A stretch of 64,000 nucleotides of DNA, from assembly GCF_002904295.1 (NCBI RefSeq), contig NZ_PPHG01000078.1:122761-186760 (forward strand), given 5' to 3'. Position 1 is the stretch's first letter. Each line of letters begins with the position of its first letter. The stretch is from Amycolatopsis sp. CA-128772 (lineage in GTDB: Bacteria; Actinomycetota; Actinomycetes; Mycobacteriales; Pseudonocardiaceae). Below are positions 17,135 through 25,630 of the stretch, in pieces. Position numbers and translations under genes: made by a program. The notes under the pieces are model-generated. The model saw nothing but the letters and a program-made list of their open reading frames with translations. It did not search any database and was not told the origin of the DNA.

Positions 17135-18847
17135 GTGTCGATGAAATGGGGGGCCGCCGCCGCGGTCGCCGTTGCGGTCGTCGTGCTGGGTGCCGGGGGC
17201 GCCGCCGCGCAGGGGCCCTCCGCCGGGCCCGTGCTGCCCAACCTGCCCGAAGACCAGGTCAAGAAACCCCAGCTGCTCACCGGGCAGGACGTCCGGCCGC
17301 CGGCCGGTGCCGTGGCCGATGTCGCGCTCAAGGTGCTGCGCGACGGCACCCTCTCCGTCACCGAACACGTCACCGTTCCCGGCGGGCAGCAGCTCGTCTC
17401 CCGCGTGCCGCTCAAGGTTCCCGCGAGCGACGACCAGGACCGCGTCTTCGCCGTCCGTGACGTCAGGACCGAAGGCGCCACCAGCGAACTCACCGGCGAC
17501 CAGCTCGTCCTCACCTTCCCCGGCGGCTCCGGCAGCGCCACGTTCACCGTCGACGGCGCCGTCGCCGACCAGGACGGCCGCCAGCAGGCCCGGTGGCAGG
17601 TCGCGAGCGGCTTCGACACCCCGCTCGCCAAGCTCACCGCGTCCTTCCTCGCCCCGACGCCGCAATTGTCCCCTGTGGACTGTTTCGCCGGCCCGGTCGG
17701 CTCGAGCCGGCGCTGCACCCTCGCCGAACTCGACCACACCGGGGTGGTGCGCCTGGAACAGAACGACGTCCGGCCCGGCGACCGCGTCGACCTCCTCGTC
17801 GGCCTGCCCGCGGGCACCACCGCCGCCAACGCGAAGTTCGCCGGCATCGGCCTGCTCGCCAACGCCTTCGCGTTGACGCCGCCGACCGGGATCGCCTTCG
17901 CCGTCCTGCTCGTCTTCCTCGCCGGCACCGCGCTGTTCGTGTGGCGGCGCCGCCGGCAGGACGCCGGTGCGCTGCACACCGCCACCGGGCCGGTCGAGGT
18001 CCTCCTGCGCGACGGCGGCCGCGTCTTCTTCGCCAGCCCCGACGGCGTCCTGCCCGGCCAGGTCGGCACGGTCGTCGACGAGACCGTCGACGTCGTCGAC
18101 ATCAGCGCCACCGTCGTCGACCTCGCCGTCCGCAACTACCTGTGGCTGGCCGAAGCACCGGGGCCCGACTGGCAGATCACCCGCCGCAACCCGCCGGACG
18201 AGCACCTGCACGACTTCGAACGCGCGGTCTGCGAAACCCTGCTCCCACCGGGCTCCGACACCGTGCTGGTGTCGCAGCTGCGCGCCCGCGGCGGGCTCGA
18301 CCTGCGCCGGATCAGCGACGCGATGTACGCCGACGTCGTCACCAAGCGCTGGTTCTCCCGCCGCCCGGACACCGCCCGCGGGCGGCTGACCTGGCTCGGC
18401 GCCGGCCTCTTCACCGTCGGCCTGGTCGCCACCGCCGTGCTCACCTTCACCGCGGGGTACGCGCTGCTCGGGGTCGCCGTCGCGCTCGCCGGGCTCGCCG
18501 TCGCCGCGGCGGCCGCGCTGCTGCCCTCGCGCACGGCCCGCGGCCGGGTGCTGGCCGGGCAGGTCCGGGGGCTGCTCGACTACCTGCACACCGCCCGGGC
18601 CGAGGACATCCCGCCGGCCGACCGCGAGCTCGTCTTCTCCCGCTCGCTGCCGTACGCGGTGGTGCTGGGCGACACCGAACGCTGGCTCGGCACCTTCGCC
18701 GCGCTGAACCCGTCGGCCGACGGGGCGGCCGGGCTGTACTGGTACGGCGGCATGGAGGCCGACGCCGACCTGCGCCGGTTCGGGGCCCGCTTCCCGTCGT
18801 TCCTGACCGCGCTCGACGGCGTGCTCACCGCCGCCGCGGCTCGCTGA
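17135..18847 (+). CDS. DUF2207 domain membrane protein, copy 1
   Basis: 570 residues with a signal peptide (MKWGAAAAVAVAVVVLGAGGAAA). A DUF2207-type extracytoplasmic beta domain follows (residues about 50-240: LKVLRDGTLSVTEHVTVPGG, then RVPLKVP, DRVFAVRDV). Then come a membrane helix (GIAFAVLLVFLAGTALFVW), a cytoplasmic winged-helix-like region (DLAVRNYLWLAEAPG, RRNPPDEHLHDFERAV), two further helices (about 425-465) and the RELVFSRSLPYAVVLG motif typical of the family C terminus. GTG 17135 or ATG 17141 may start it. A tandem paralogue follows two bases later. Function unknown. Confidence 0.85.
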   Translation: MSMKWGAAAAVAVAVVVLGAGGAAAQGPSAGPVLPNLPEDQVKKPQLLTGQDVRPPAGAVADVALKVLRDGTLSVTEHVTVPGGQQLVSRVPLKVPASDDQDRVFAVRDVRTEGATSELTGDQLVLTFPGGSGSATFTVDGAVADQDGRQQARWQVASGFDTPLAKLTASFLAPTPQLSPVDCFAGPVGSSRRCTLAELDHTGVVRLEQNDVRPGDRVDLLVGLPAGTTAANAKFAGIGLLANAFALTPPTGIAFAVLLVFLAGTALFVWRRRRQDAGALHTATGPVEVLLRDGGRVFFASPDGVLPGQVGTVVDETVDVVDISATVVDLAVRNYLWLAEAPGPDWQITRRNPPDEHLHDFERAVCETLLPPGSDTVLVSQLRARGGLDLRRISDAMYADVVTKRWFSRRPDTARGRLTWLGAGLFTVGLVATAVLTFTAGYALLGVAVALAGLAVAAAAALLPSRTARGRVLAGQVRGLLDYLHTARAEDIPPADRELVFSRSLPYAVVLGDTERWLGTFAALNPSADGAAGLYWYGGMEADADLRRFGARFPSFLTALDGVLTAAAAR

Positions 18848-18849
18848 CC

Positions 18850-20427
18850 GTGCTCGCGGGGGCGCTCCTCGCGCTCGTCCTGACCGCGGCCCCGGCCGAC
18901 CAGCCGCCCCTGCCGGCGTTGCCGCAGAGCGCCGAAATCCAGCTCAAGGTCCAGCGCGACGGCTCGTTGTCGGTCGCCGAAGCGATCTCGGTTCCCGAGG
19001 GCATGACGATGGACCGCCGGGTCGCGCTGCGCGTCCCGGCGCCGCACCACCGCGACCGCGTCTACGGCGTCCGCGACGTCGTCCTGGAGGGCCGCGGGAC
19101 GGCGAACGTGGACTCCGGCGCGTTCACCGTCCACCTGACCGCGGGCACGTCGATCGTCCGGTACACAGTGGACGGTGCGGTCGCCGGCGACCGGGTCACC
19201 TGGGAGCTGGCCGGCGGCTGGAGCGCCGACCTGAAGTTCCTCCGCGCCTCCTTCGCGGCCCCGAAGATCCCGGTCGCCGTCGACTGCCTCGCCGGCGACC
19301 TGCCCTGCGGGGCCGCGCAGATCGACCACTCCGGGTTGACCCGGTTCAGCCAGCAGAACCTCGCCGCGGGCCGGCGGATGACGGCGACCGTCGAACTGCC
19401 CGCGGGCACCGTTCCGGCGAACGAGGTCCTGGTCCCGGCGAAGACGATCGCCGGGGCGTTCGTGCTCACCGCCCCGGTCGCCTGGGCCTGGGCCGCCTTC
19501 GGCGCCTTCCTCCTGGCCGCGGCCACCTGGGTGTTCCTCGCCCGCCGGCGTCACTTTCACGTGAAAGTGACGCCCCCAGGTGGGCACTTTCACGTGAAAG
19601 TGCCGGCGGAGTTCGCGTCGCCCGCCGGGGTGCTGCCGGGGCACGCCGGCCTGCTCCGCCACGGCCGGGCCGGGCCGCTCGACCTGGCCGCGACGGTGCT
19701 GGACCTCGCGGTCCGCAACTACCTCTGGGTGAGCGACGGTCCGACGCTGGCCCGGCGCAACCCGCCCGACGAGCACCTGACCGCCTTCGAACGTGCGGTG
19801 TACGAGGCCGTCGTGCCGGACGAGCCGGTGACGCTCGCCGAACTGCGGCAGCGCCGCCTCGAAGTCCCCCGCGCCGAGCTGGAGGCCGACGTCGTCCGGC
19901 GCGGCTGGTTCGCGACGCGGCGGCTGCGCCGGGCCGGGATCCGGATCGGCTGCTACGGCGTGTTCCTCACCGTCCTGCTGGCCTTGACCGTCGGGTACGC
20001 CCAGCTCGGCGTGATCCTCGCGCTGGCCGGGATCGCCGCCGTCGCCACCGCGGCCGCCCGGCCCGCGCGGCGGCGAGCGGGCGCCGACGTCGCACGCCGC
20101 CTTGGCGGCATCACCGGGATCCGGGTGAAGGACCTGGACAAGCCGCAGCGCGAGCTGGTCTTCTCCCGCGGCCTGCCGTACGCGCTCGCTCTGGGCGAAC
20201 TGGCTCCGTGGGTGGCCGCGTTCGACGGCCTCAAGCACCCGCCGCCGGTCTACTGGCACGCCGGCGACATCACCCCTGACCAGGCCGGATCCTTCGCGAC
20301 GGCGGTGGCGGGAACGTTCGCCGCCGCCCACCGCGCCCGCCTCCTCGAGCTCGTGAGTGGTGCGGCGCGAGAGAACCCTCCTGGACACTCACGAGCCGGG
20401 ACGCCGGGAAGGGCGGGGTCGTCGTAG
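18850..20427 (+). CDS. DUF2207 domain membrane protein, copy 2, carrying repeat-derived peptides
   Basis: 525 residues from GTG 18850, two bases after copy 1. It follows the copy-1 layout: signal peptide, beta domain (LKVQRDGSLSVAEAISVP), helix, DLAVRNYLWVSDG, RRNPPDEHLTAFERAV, two more helices and ELVFSRGLPYALALG. Two parts are not shared. After the first internal helix, where copy 1 has about 25 residues, there are two copies of HFHVKV encoded by the 18-26-bp palindromes at 19548-19604. The last about 24 residues (VSGAARENPPGHSRAG...) are encoded by a CTCGTGAGTG hairpin (20350-20395), extending past the end of copy 1. Both look like tolerated repeat insertions. Confidence 0.83.
   Translation: MLAGALLALVLTAAPADQPPLPALPQSAEIQLKVQRDGSLSVAEAISVPEGMTMDRRVALRVPAPHHRDRVYGVRDVVLEGRGTANVDSGAFTVHLTAGTSIVRYTVDGAVAGDRVTWELAGGWSADLKFLRASFAAPKIPVAVDCLAGDLPCGAAQIDHSGLTRFSQQNLAAGRRMTATVELPAGTVPANEVLVPAKTIAGAFVLTAPVAWAWAAFGAFLLAAATWVFLARRRHFHVKVTPPGGHFHVKVPAEFASPAGVLPGHAGLLRHGRAGPLDLAATVLDLAVRNYLWVSDGPTLARRNPPDEHLTAFERAVYEAVVPDEPVTLAELRQRRLEVPRAELEADVVRRGWFATRRLRRAGIRIGCYGVFLTVLLALTVGYAQLGVILALAGIAAVATAAARPARRRAGADVARRLGGITGIRVKDLDKPQRELVFSRGLPYALALGELAPWVAAFDGLKHPPPVYWHAGDITPDQAGSFATAVAGTFAAAHRARLLELVSGAARENPPGHSRAGTPGRAGSS
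19548..19604. repeat. Two ACTTTCACGTGAAAGT palindromes inside a coding sequence
   Basis: A 26-bp perfect palindrome (GCGTCACTTTCAC plus its reverse complement, 19548-19573) is followed nine bases later by a 22-bp one (GGCACTTTCAC plus reverse complement, 19583-19604). The second is identical to the palindrome at 1431-1452. Both are read in the same phase as HFHVKV in the DUF2207 protein. Confidence 0.93.
20350..20395. repeat. CTCGTGAGTG inverted repeat at the 3' end of DUF2207 copy 2
   Basis: CTCGTGAGTG at 20350-20359 pairs perfectly with CACTCACGAG at 20386-20395 across a 26-base loop. It lies over the final codons and encodes the C-terminal extension missing from copy 1. It may double as a transcription-end hairpin before the M16 genes. 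Confidence 0.75.
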
Positions 20428-20436
20428 GGTGGGGCC

Positions 20437-21729
20437 ATGGCCGATCCCGAGCTCGTCCGATACACCCTCGACAACGGTCTGCGCGTGGTTCTCGCCCCCG
20501 ACGCGACCGCGCCGGTGGTCGGCGTCAGCGTGCACTACGACGTGGGTTTCCGCTCCGAGCCGGAGGGGCGCACCGGTTTCGCGCACCTCTTCGAGCACCT
20601 GATGTTCCAGGGCTCCGAGAGCCTCGAGAAACTCGCGCACTTCCGGCACGTGCAGTCCAGCGGCGGAACCTTCAACGGGTCCACCCACCCGGACTACACC
20701 GACTACTTCGAGGTGCTCCCGAGCGCGGCGCTGGAGCGGGCGCTGTTCCTCGAGGCCGACCGGATGCGCGCGCCCAAGCTGACGGCGGAGAACCTGGCGA
20801 ACCAGATCGACGTCGTCAAGGAGGAGATCCGGCTCAACGTGCTGAACCGGCCCTACGGCGGGTTCCCGTGGATCACCCTGCCGCCGGTGCTGTACTCGAC
20901 GTTCCCCAACGCGCACAACGGCTACGGCGGCTTCGAGGACCTCGAAAGCGCCACGGTCGACGACTGCGCGGCCTTCTTCGACACCTACTACGCGCCGGCG
21001 AACGCCGTGCTCACGGTGGCGGGTGACTTCGAAGTGGACAACGCGAAGAAGCTGATCGAGGACCACTTCGGCGACGTCCCGCACCGGCCGGCGCCGCAGC
21101 GGCCGTCGTTCGCCGAGCCGCTGCCGACCACCGAGCTGCACGGCGAGATCGAAGACGCGCACGCCCCGCTGCCCGCGCTCGGCATCGGCTACCGGATGCC
21201 GGACCCGATCAACGACGTCGACAGCTACCTCGCCTACCTCGTGCTGGCCGGCGTGCTCACCGACGGCGACGGCTCCCGCCTGCAGCAGCGGCTGGTGCAC
21301 CGCGAGCCACTGGTGGTCGACATCGGTGCCGGCGCCGGGCTCTTCGGCCCGTTCGAGGCCCGCGACCCGGACACGTTCACCATCACCCTGATCCACCCGC
21401 ACGAGGTGTCGCGCGAGCGCGTGCTCGCCGCGCTGGACGACGAGCTGGAGAAGCTCGCCGAGACCCCGCCGAGCGAGGAGGAGCTGCGAAAGGTCACCGC
21501 CCGCTGGGCGGCGAGCCTGCACTCCGAGCACGACCGGCTGGTCTCCCGGACCCTGGCCCTCGGCTCGTTCGAGCTGCTCTACGGCGACGCGTCGCTGGTG
21601 TACCGGCTCGCGGACCGGATGTCCGCGGTCACCTCGGAAGCCGTTTCGGCGGCGGCGAAGGCGCTGCGCCCGGACGCGCGTGCCGTGCTGGTGGTCAAGC
21701 CCGCTTCGGAAGGGAACAACGAGCAGTGA
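20437..21729 (+). CDS. M16-family zinc peptidase, catalytic subunit
   Basis: 430 residues, ATG 20437. The inverted zinc motif HLFEH (residues 50-54, HxxEH) is intact, with the expected downstream Glu region (VVKEEIRLNVLNR). The rest is the two-lobed M16B fold of about 430 residues. The gene overlaps the next by four bases (GTGA), and that gene encodes an M16 protein without the zinc motif. This arrangement matches heterodimeric M16B peptidases, in which one subunit supplies zinc and the other the substrate-binding Arg/Tyr pair. No signal peptide is visible, so cytoplasmic peptide turnover is most likely. Confidence 0.92.
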   Translation: MADPELVRYTLDNGLRVVLAPDATAPVVGVSVHYDVGFRSEPEGRTGFAHLFEHLMFQGSESLEKLAHFRHVQSSGGTFNGSTHPDYTDYFEVLPSAALERALFLEADRMRAPKLTAENLANQIDVVKEEIRLNVLNRPYGGFPWITLPPVLYSTFPNAHNGYGGFEDLESATVDDCAAFFDTYYAPANAVLTVAGDFEVDNAKKLIEDHFGDVPHRPAPQRPSFAEPLPTTELHGEIEDAHAPLPALGIGYRMPDPINDVDSYLAYLVLAGVLTDGDGSRLQQRLVHREPLVVDIGAGAGLFGPFEARDPDTFTITLIHPHEVSRERVLAALDDELEKLAETPPSEEELRKVTARWAASLHSEHDRLVSRTLALGSFELLYGDASLVYRLADRMSAVTSEAVSAAAKALRPDARAVLVVKPASEGNNEQ

Positions 21730-23105
21730 CTTCAGCAACGCACCGCAGCGCCGACGAGATCGGCCGCACCGCGCGGGGCCCGCGGCCGCTGCCCCCGCTC
21801 GGCGAGCAGCGGGCCGCCGCCGATCTGTCCCATGTGGACACGACGCTGGCGAACGGCCTGCGCGTGCTGGCCGTCCGCAAGGCGACCGTGCCGATGGTCG
21901 AGGCCCGCCTGTGGATCCCGTTCGCGGGCGACGACGCGCTGCACCCGGCCACCGCCGAGGTGCTCGCCGAGACGATCCTGACCGGCACCGCGCGCCGCAA
22001 CCGCATCGAGATCGACGCCGAGCTGGCCCTGATCGGCGGCGACATCGGCGCCGGGGTCGACCCGGAACGCCTGGTGCTCACCGGATCCGCGCTGGCCGAC
22101 AAGCTGCCGACGTTCCTCGACGTGCTCGGCGACGTCCTCACCGGAGCGACGTACGCCGACGAGGAGATCGCGCGCGAGAAGGAGCGGCTGGTCGAGCGGA
22201 TCGCCGTCTCCCGGACGCAGCCGCGCACGATCGCCCGCGAGGCGCTGCAGAAGCACCGCTACGGCGACCACCCGGCGACGCGCGAGGTCCCGAAGGCCGA
22301 AGACGTCGCCGTGGTGACGCCTGAGCAGGTCCGGGCGTTGCACCAGGCGTCGGTGCTGCCGCGGGGTGCGGTCATGGTGCTGGTCGGCGACCTCGATCCC
22401 GCCGGTGTCATCGGCGAGCTCGAGAAGGTGTTCGGTGGCTGGGCGTCGGACCGCTCGGCCGTGCGGCTGCCGTCGCTGCCGGACCTGACCGGGCCGGACG
22501 TGCTGCTGGTGCCGCGCGCGGGTGCGGTGCAGTCGCAGATCCGGCTCTCGGCGCAGACCGTGCCGCGCACCGACCCCGGTTACGCGGCGCTGCAGCTGGC
22601 GAACCTGGCCTACGGCGGGTACTTCTCGTCGCGGCTGGTGGAGAACATCCGCGAGAACAAGGGGTACACGTACTCCGCGCACTCCGGCTTCGAGTTCACC
22701 GACGGCACGGCGGTGGTCAACGTCGACGCGGACACCGCGACCGACGCGACGGCCCCGGCGCTGCTGGAGACCCGGTACGAACTGGGCCGCCTCGGCCAGG
22801 TCCCGCCGTCGGGCGACGAGCTGGAATCGGTGCGGCAGTACGCGATCGGCTCGCTGCTGACCTCGACGTCGTCGCAGGCCGGGCTGGCCGGGCAGGTCCT
22901 CGCGCTGGCCTCGACCGGCCTCGGCCTGGAGTGGCTGAACGAGCACCCGGCGCGGGTGGCCGCGGTGACCGCCGAGGAGGTCGCGGAGGCGGCGCTGAAG
23001 TACTTCGCGCCCAAGCGGTTCACCGGCGTGGTGGTCGGTGACGCGGCGGTGCTGGAACGCAAGCTGCTCGCGCTCGGCGACGTCGTCGTGGGCGAGCCGG
23101 CCTGA
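21726..23105 (+). CDS. M16-family peptidase, inactive partner subunit
   Basis: 459 residues from the GTG overlapping the upstream stop. The fold is M16 (LANGLRVLAVRKATVPMVEARL at the start, GYTYSAHSGFEF near residue 315), but the HxxEH site is absent: the aligned stretch reads LWIPFAGDDALHPATAEVLA. The GYTYSA region resembles the R/Y substrate motif of non-catalytic partners. It should pair with the preceding zinc subunit. Its stop overlaps the nudC start (TGATG), so the three genes form one coupled unit. Confidence 0.88.
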   Translation: MTSATHRSADEIGRTARGPRPLPPLGEQRAAADLSHVDTTLANGLRVLAVRKATVPMVEARLWIPFAGDDALHPATAEVLAETILTGTARRNRIEIDAELALIGGDIGAGVDPERLVLTGSALADKLPTFLDVLGDVLTGATYADEEIAREKERLVERIAVSRTQPRTIAREALQKHRYGDHPATREVPKAEDVAVVTPEQVRALHQASVLPRGAVMVLVGDLDPAGVIGELEKVFGGWASDRSAVRLPSLPDLTGPDVLLVPRAGAVQSQIRLSAQTVPRTDPGYAALQLANLAYGGYFSSRLVENIRENKGYTYSAHSGFEFTDGTAVVNVDADTATDATAPALLETRYELGRLGQVPPSGDELESVRQYAIGSLLTSTSSQAGLAGQVLALASTGLGLEWLNEHPARVAAVTAEEVAEAALKYFAPKRFTGVVVGDAAVLERKLLALGDVVVGEPA

Positions 23106-24124
23106 TGTCCGTCCCGTTCAGCCTGGGTGCGCGGCCGACGCTCTCCCGGTCCACGGTGGACCGCCAGGAGGACCTGCGCACCAACCCGGCGCGGCTGGTG
23201 TCGCGCTGGCCCGACGCCCGGGTCGTCCTCCTGGACGACACCGGGCGCACCCCGGTGGTCGAGGGCGCGTCGACGCTGGCGTTCCGCAAGGCGGTCGACT
23301 TCGGCTCGGCACCCCCGGCGGACGCGGTGTTCCTCGGCGAGTGGCAGGACGTCGACTACTGGTCGCTGCCGGGCGGCCCGTCGGGCGAAGCCGACACGGT
23401 GAAGATGGCGGGCAGCTGGGGTTTCGTGGAGGAGGTTCCCCGCGCGGACGGCGAGATCTGGGTCGAGCTGCGCGGCTACGGCGACCTCCTGGACGACACG
23501 TCGGCCGGGCTGTTCACGACGGCCCAGGCGTTGCGCTTCTGGCGCCGCCAGGCGAAGTTCTGCACGCGCTGCGGCAGCCCCACGGAGCTGACCCAGTTCG
23601 GCTGGGCGAGCAAGTGCACGAACGACGGCCGCGAGGAGTACCCGAGAACGGACCCGGCGGTGATCTGCCTGGTCCATTCGCTGGAGGGAACGAACGGCTC
23701 GCACGTGCTGCTGGCCCGCCAGCCGATCTGGCCGGCCGGGCGCTACTCGGTGCTGGCCGGGTTCGTCGAGGCGGGGGAGTCCCTGGAGGCGTGCGTGGTC
23801 CGGGAGATCCGCGAGGAGGTCGGTGCCTCGGTGTCCGACGTGCGGTACCTGGGCAGCCAGCCGTGGCCGTTCCCACGCTCGATCATGCTGGGCTTCACGG
23901 CCCGGGCGAACCGGTCGTTGCCACTGGTACCGGCGGACGGCGAGATCGAAGAGGCGCTGTGGGTGTCGCGGGCCGAGGTGCGCGCGGCGTTCGAGAACAG
24001 CGCGGTCCGGGGCGAGGGTTCGAAGCCGACGCCGATCGCGGGCGGGGCGGCGGAGATCATCCTGCCGGGCAACTCGTCCATCGCGCGCGTGATGCTCAAG
24101 GCTTGGGCGGACGCGGAGGAGTAA
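23105..24124 (+). CDS. nudC: NAD(+) diphosphatase NudC
   Basis: 339 residues. The Nudix box is complete (GFVEAGESLEACVVREIREE, ending VG), followed by SQPWPFPRS, the signature of NADH pyrophosphatases. NudC splits NAD(H) to NMN(H) and AMP and can remove NAD caps from RNA. A zinc ribbon precedes the catalytic domain (CTRCGSPTELTQFG...SKCTNDG), but only three of the four usual Cys are seen; the fourth position is Asp. In M. tuberculosis nudC lies in the same adnAB neighbourhood, which supports the assignment. It is the last gene before a strong terminator. Confidence 0.95.
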   Translation: MSVPFSLGARPTLSRSTVDRQEDLRTNPARLVSRWPDARVVLLDDTGRTPVVEGASTLAFRKAVDFGSAPPADAVFLGEWQDVDYWSLPGGPSGEADTVKMAGSWGFVEEVPRADGEIWVELRGYGDLLDDTSAGLFTTAQALRFWRRQAKFCTRCGSPTELTQFGWASKCTNDGREEYPRTDPAVICLVHSLEGTNGSHVLLARQPIWPAGRYSVLAGFVEAGESLEACVVREIREEVGASVSDVRYLGSQPWPFPRSIMLGFTARANRSLPLVPADGEIEEALWVSRAEVRAAFENSAVRGEGSKPTPIAGGAAEIILPGNSSIARVMLKAWADAEE

Positions 24125-24150
24125 CCGCCCGCCACTGAGCGCGACCGCAG

Positions 24151-24186
24151 AACGGCCCCGGCTACCCGCCGGGGCCGTTTTCGTTG
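24151..24186 (+). terminator. Rho-independent terminator after nudC
   Basis: AACGGCCCCGG (24151-24161) pairs with CCGGGGCCGTT (24169-24179) over a seven-base loop and is followed by TTCGTT. It is the clearest intrinsic terminator in the window and ends the M16-M16-nudC unit. Confidence 0.88.
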
Positions 24187-24386
24187 CGTCCCGTGCTCGA
24201 CCGGCCGCGAACTCCGGGCCAGGTACGGCAGGACGGCGCCAGTCGTTCACCGGTCCCGCCGCCAACCGGACCAACACCGCCAAGCGTTACCTGGCCGTTT
24301 CACGAGACCGTTGACGGCTGTGCCCCGGCTCACTACAGTCCCCGGAAACCGTCTGTAAAGTATCCTAATTAAGTCCGGAGGAACGA
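24187..24386 (+). promoter_or_regulatory. Upstream region of the ROK-regulated sugar operon
   Basis: About 200 non-coding bases. The 3' part is less GC-rich than its surroundings and holds the promoter by position. TGTAAAGTATCCTAATTAAG (about 24352-24371) is an AT-rich block just before the ribosome site CCGGAGG (24373-24380). It may be the operator read by the first gene product, since ROK repressors of this type are usually autoregulated, but the dyad is weak and I do not claim an exact site. Confidence 0.4.
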
Positions 24387-25607
24387 GTGCGAGCCGGTAG
24401 CCCGCGGATGCTGCGCGAGATCAACGATCGCGCCGCCATCGAGGTCCTCCTGCGGGAGGGGCCGCTCACGCGGGCCGAACTCGAGCTCGCCATCGGGCTG
24501 TCCAAACCCGCCACCGCGCAGCTGCTCACCCGGCTCGAGCTGGACAACCTCGTCACGAAGGCCGGTGTGCGGGGTGGGGGCCGGGGACCCCGGGCCCAGC
24601 TCTGGGCGGCCAACGGCAGCCTCGCCTTCGTCGCCGCCGTCGACCTCACGCCGCACCAAGCCGACTTCGTCGTCGCCGACGTCGCCGGGGTCGTGCTCGC
24701 CGAGTACCGGGCTCCGCTGCCCGTCCACGCGGGAGCCGACGTCGTCGGGGCCTTCGGCGAAGCCCTGCAAACGGTCGCTGAAGCGGCCGGGATCGAGCGG
24801 ACGGACCTGGCCCACGTCGTGATCGGCGCGCAGGGGGCGTTCGATCCGCGGACCGGCCTGCTGTCCTCGGCACCGCACATCCCCGGCTGGCTCGGCTTCG
24901 ACGTCCCGCAGAAGCTGTCCGACGAACTCGGGGTCGACGTCCTGATCGAGAACGACGTCAACCTGGTCGCGGTCGAGGAGATGACCGTCGGGCAGGCCCA
25001 GGACGTCGACGACTTCGTCATGGTGTGGCTGTCCGAAGGCGTCGGCGGCGCGGTCGTCATCGGACGGCGGCTGCTGCGCGGCGCCACCGGTGGCGGCGGC
25101 GAGATCGACTGGATGCGGGTGCCCGATCCGGCCACTGTGGACACCGGGGACGTCTGGCCGGAGGCCGGCGCCCGGTTCGGCAACCTGGTCGACTCGCCCG
25201 CCGTCTGCCGGCTCGCCGCCGCGCACGGCGTCGAAGCCGCAACCGCCTGGGACGCCGTGGAGAAAGCCGGGAAAGGCCACCCCTTCCTCGACGATCTCGC
25301 CCGGCGGGTCGCCGGTGGCGTCGCGAACCTCGTCGCCGTCGCCGACCCGCAGCTCGTGCTCCTCTGCGGCGACACCAGCCGCGCCGGCGGCGAAGACTTC
25401 GCCGCGCTCGTCCAGGAAAAGCTGCACGAACTGGTCCTGCCGCGCACGCCCGTCGGCTGCGCTTCCGTGCAGGGCAACGCCGTTCGCGCGGGCGCGCTGC
25501 AGTCCGCGCTGGCCACCACCCGTGAGGACGTCTTCGGCGTCGTCACCCCCACGCTCCTCGGGTCGCGCAGGCCCGAGGGCGACAGCACCCGTTCACGACT
25601 CCAGTAG
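24387..25607 (+). CDS. csnR: ROK-family repressor of the amino-sugar/chitosan operon
   Basis: 406 residues from GTG 24387 with a good CCGGAGG ribosome site. The N terminus is a winged helix-turn-helix (AAIEVLLREGPLTRAELELA...SKPATAQLL). The rest is a ROK sugar-kinase-like domain (IENDVNLVAVEE, VGGAVVIGRRLLRGATGG). The usual ROK zinc-binding Cys cluster is missing: after GGGGEIDWMRVPD no CxCGxxGC appears. The gene leads a six-gene operon in the order of Streptomyces csnR-csnE-csnF-csnG-csnH-csnK, where the ROK repressor controls uptake of chitosan-derived oligosaccharides and glucosamine. Symbol is by operon analogy; inducer not proven. Confidence 0.75.
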   Translation: MRAGSPRMLREINDRAAIEVLLREGPLTRAELELAIGLSKPATAQLLTRLELDNLVTKAGVRGGGRGPRAQLWAANGSLAFVAAVDLTPHQADFVVADVAGVVLAEYRAPLPVHAGADVVGAFGEALQTVAEAAGIERTDLAHVVIGAQGAFDPRTGLLSSAPHIPGWLGFDVPQKLSDELGVDVLIENDVNLVAVEEMTVGQAQDVDDFVMVWLSEGVGGAVVIGRRLLRGATGGGGEIDWMRVPDPATVDTGDVWPEAGARFGNLVDSPAVCRLAAAHGVEAATAWDAVEKAGKGHPFLDDLARRVAGGVANLVAVADPQLVLLCGDTSRAGGEDFAALVQEKLHELVLPRTPVGCASVQGNAVRAGALQSALATTREDVFGVVTPTLLGSRRPEGDSTRSRLQ

Positions 25608-25630
25608 CCCAACCGATGAGGAGGAGGGCC

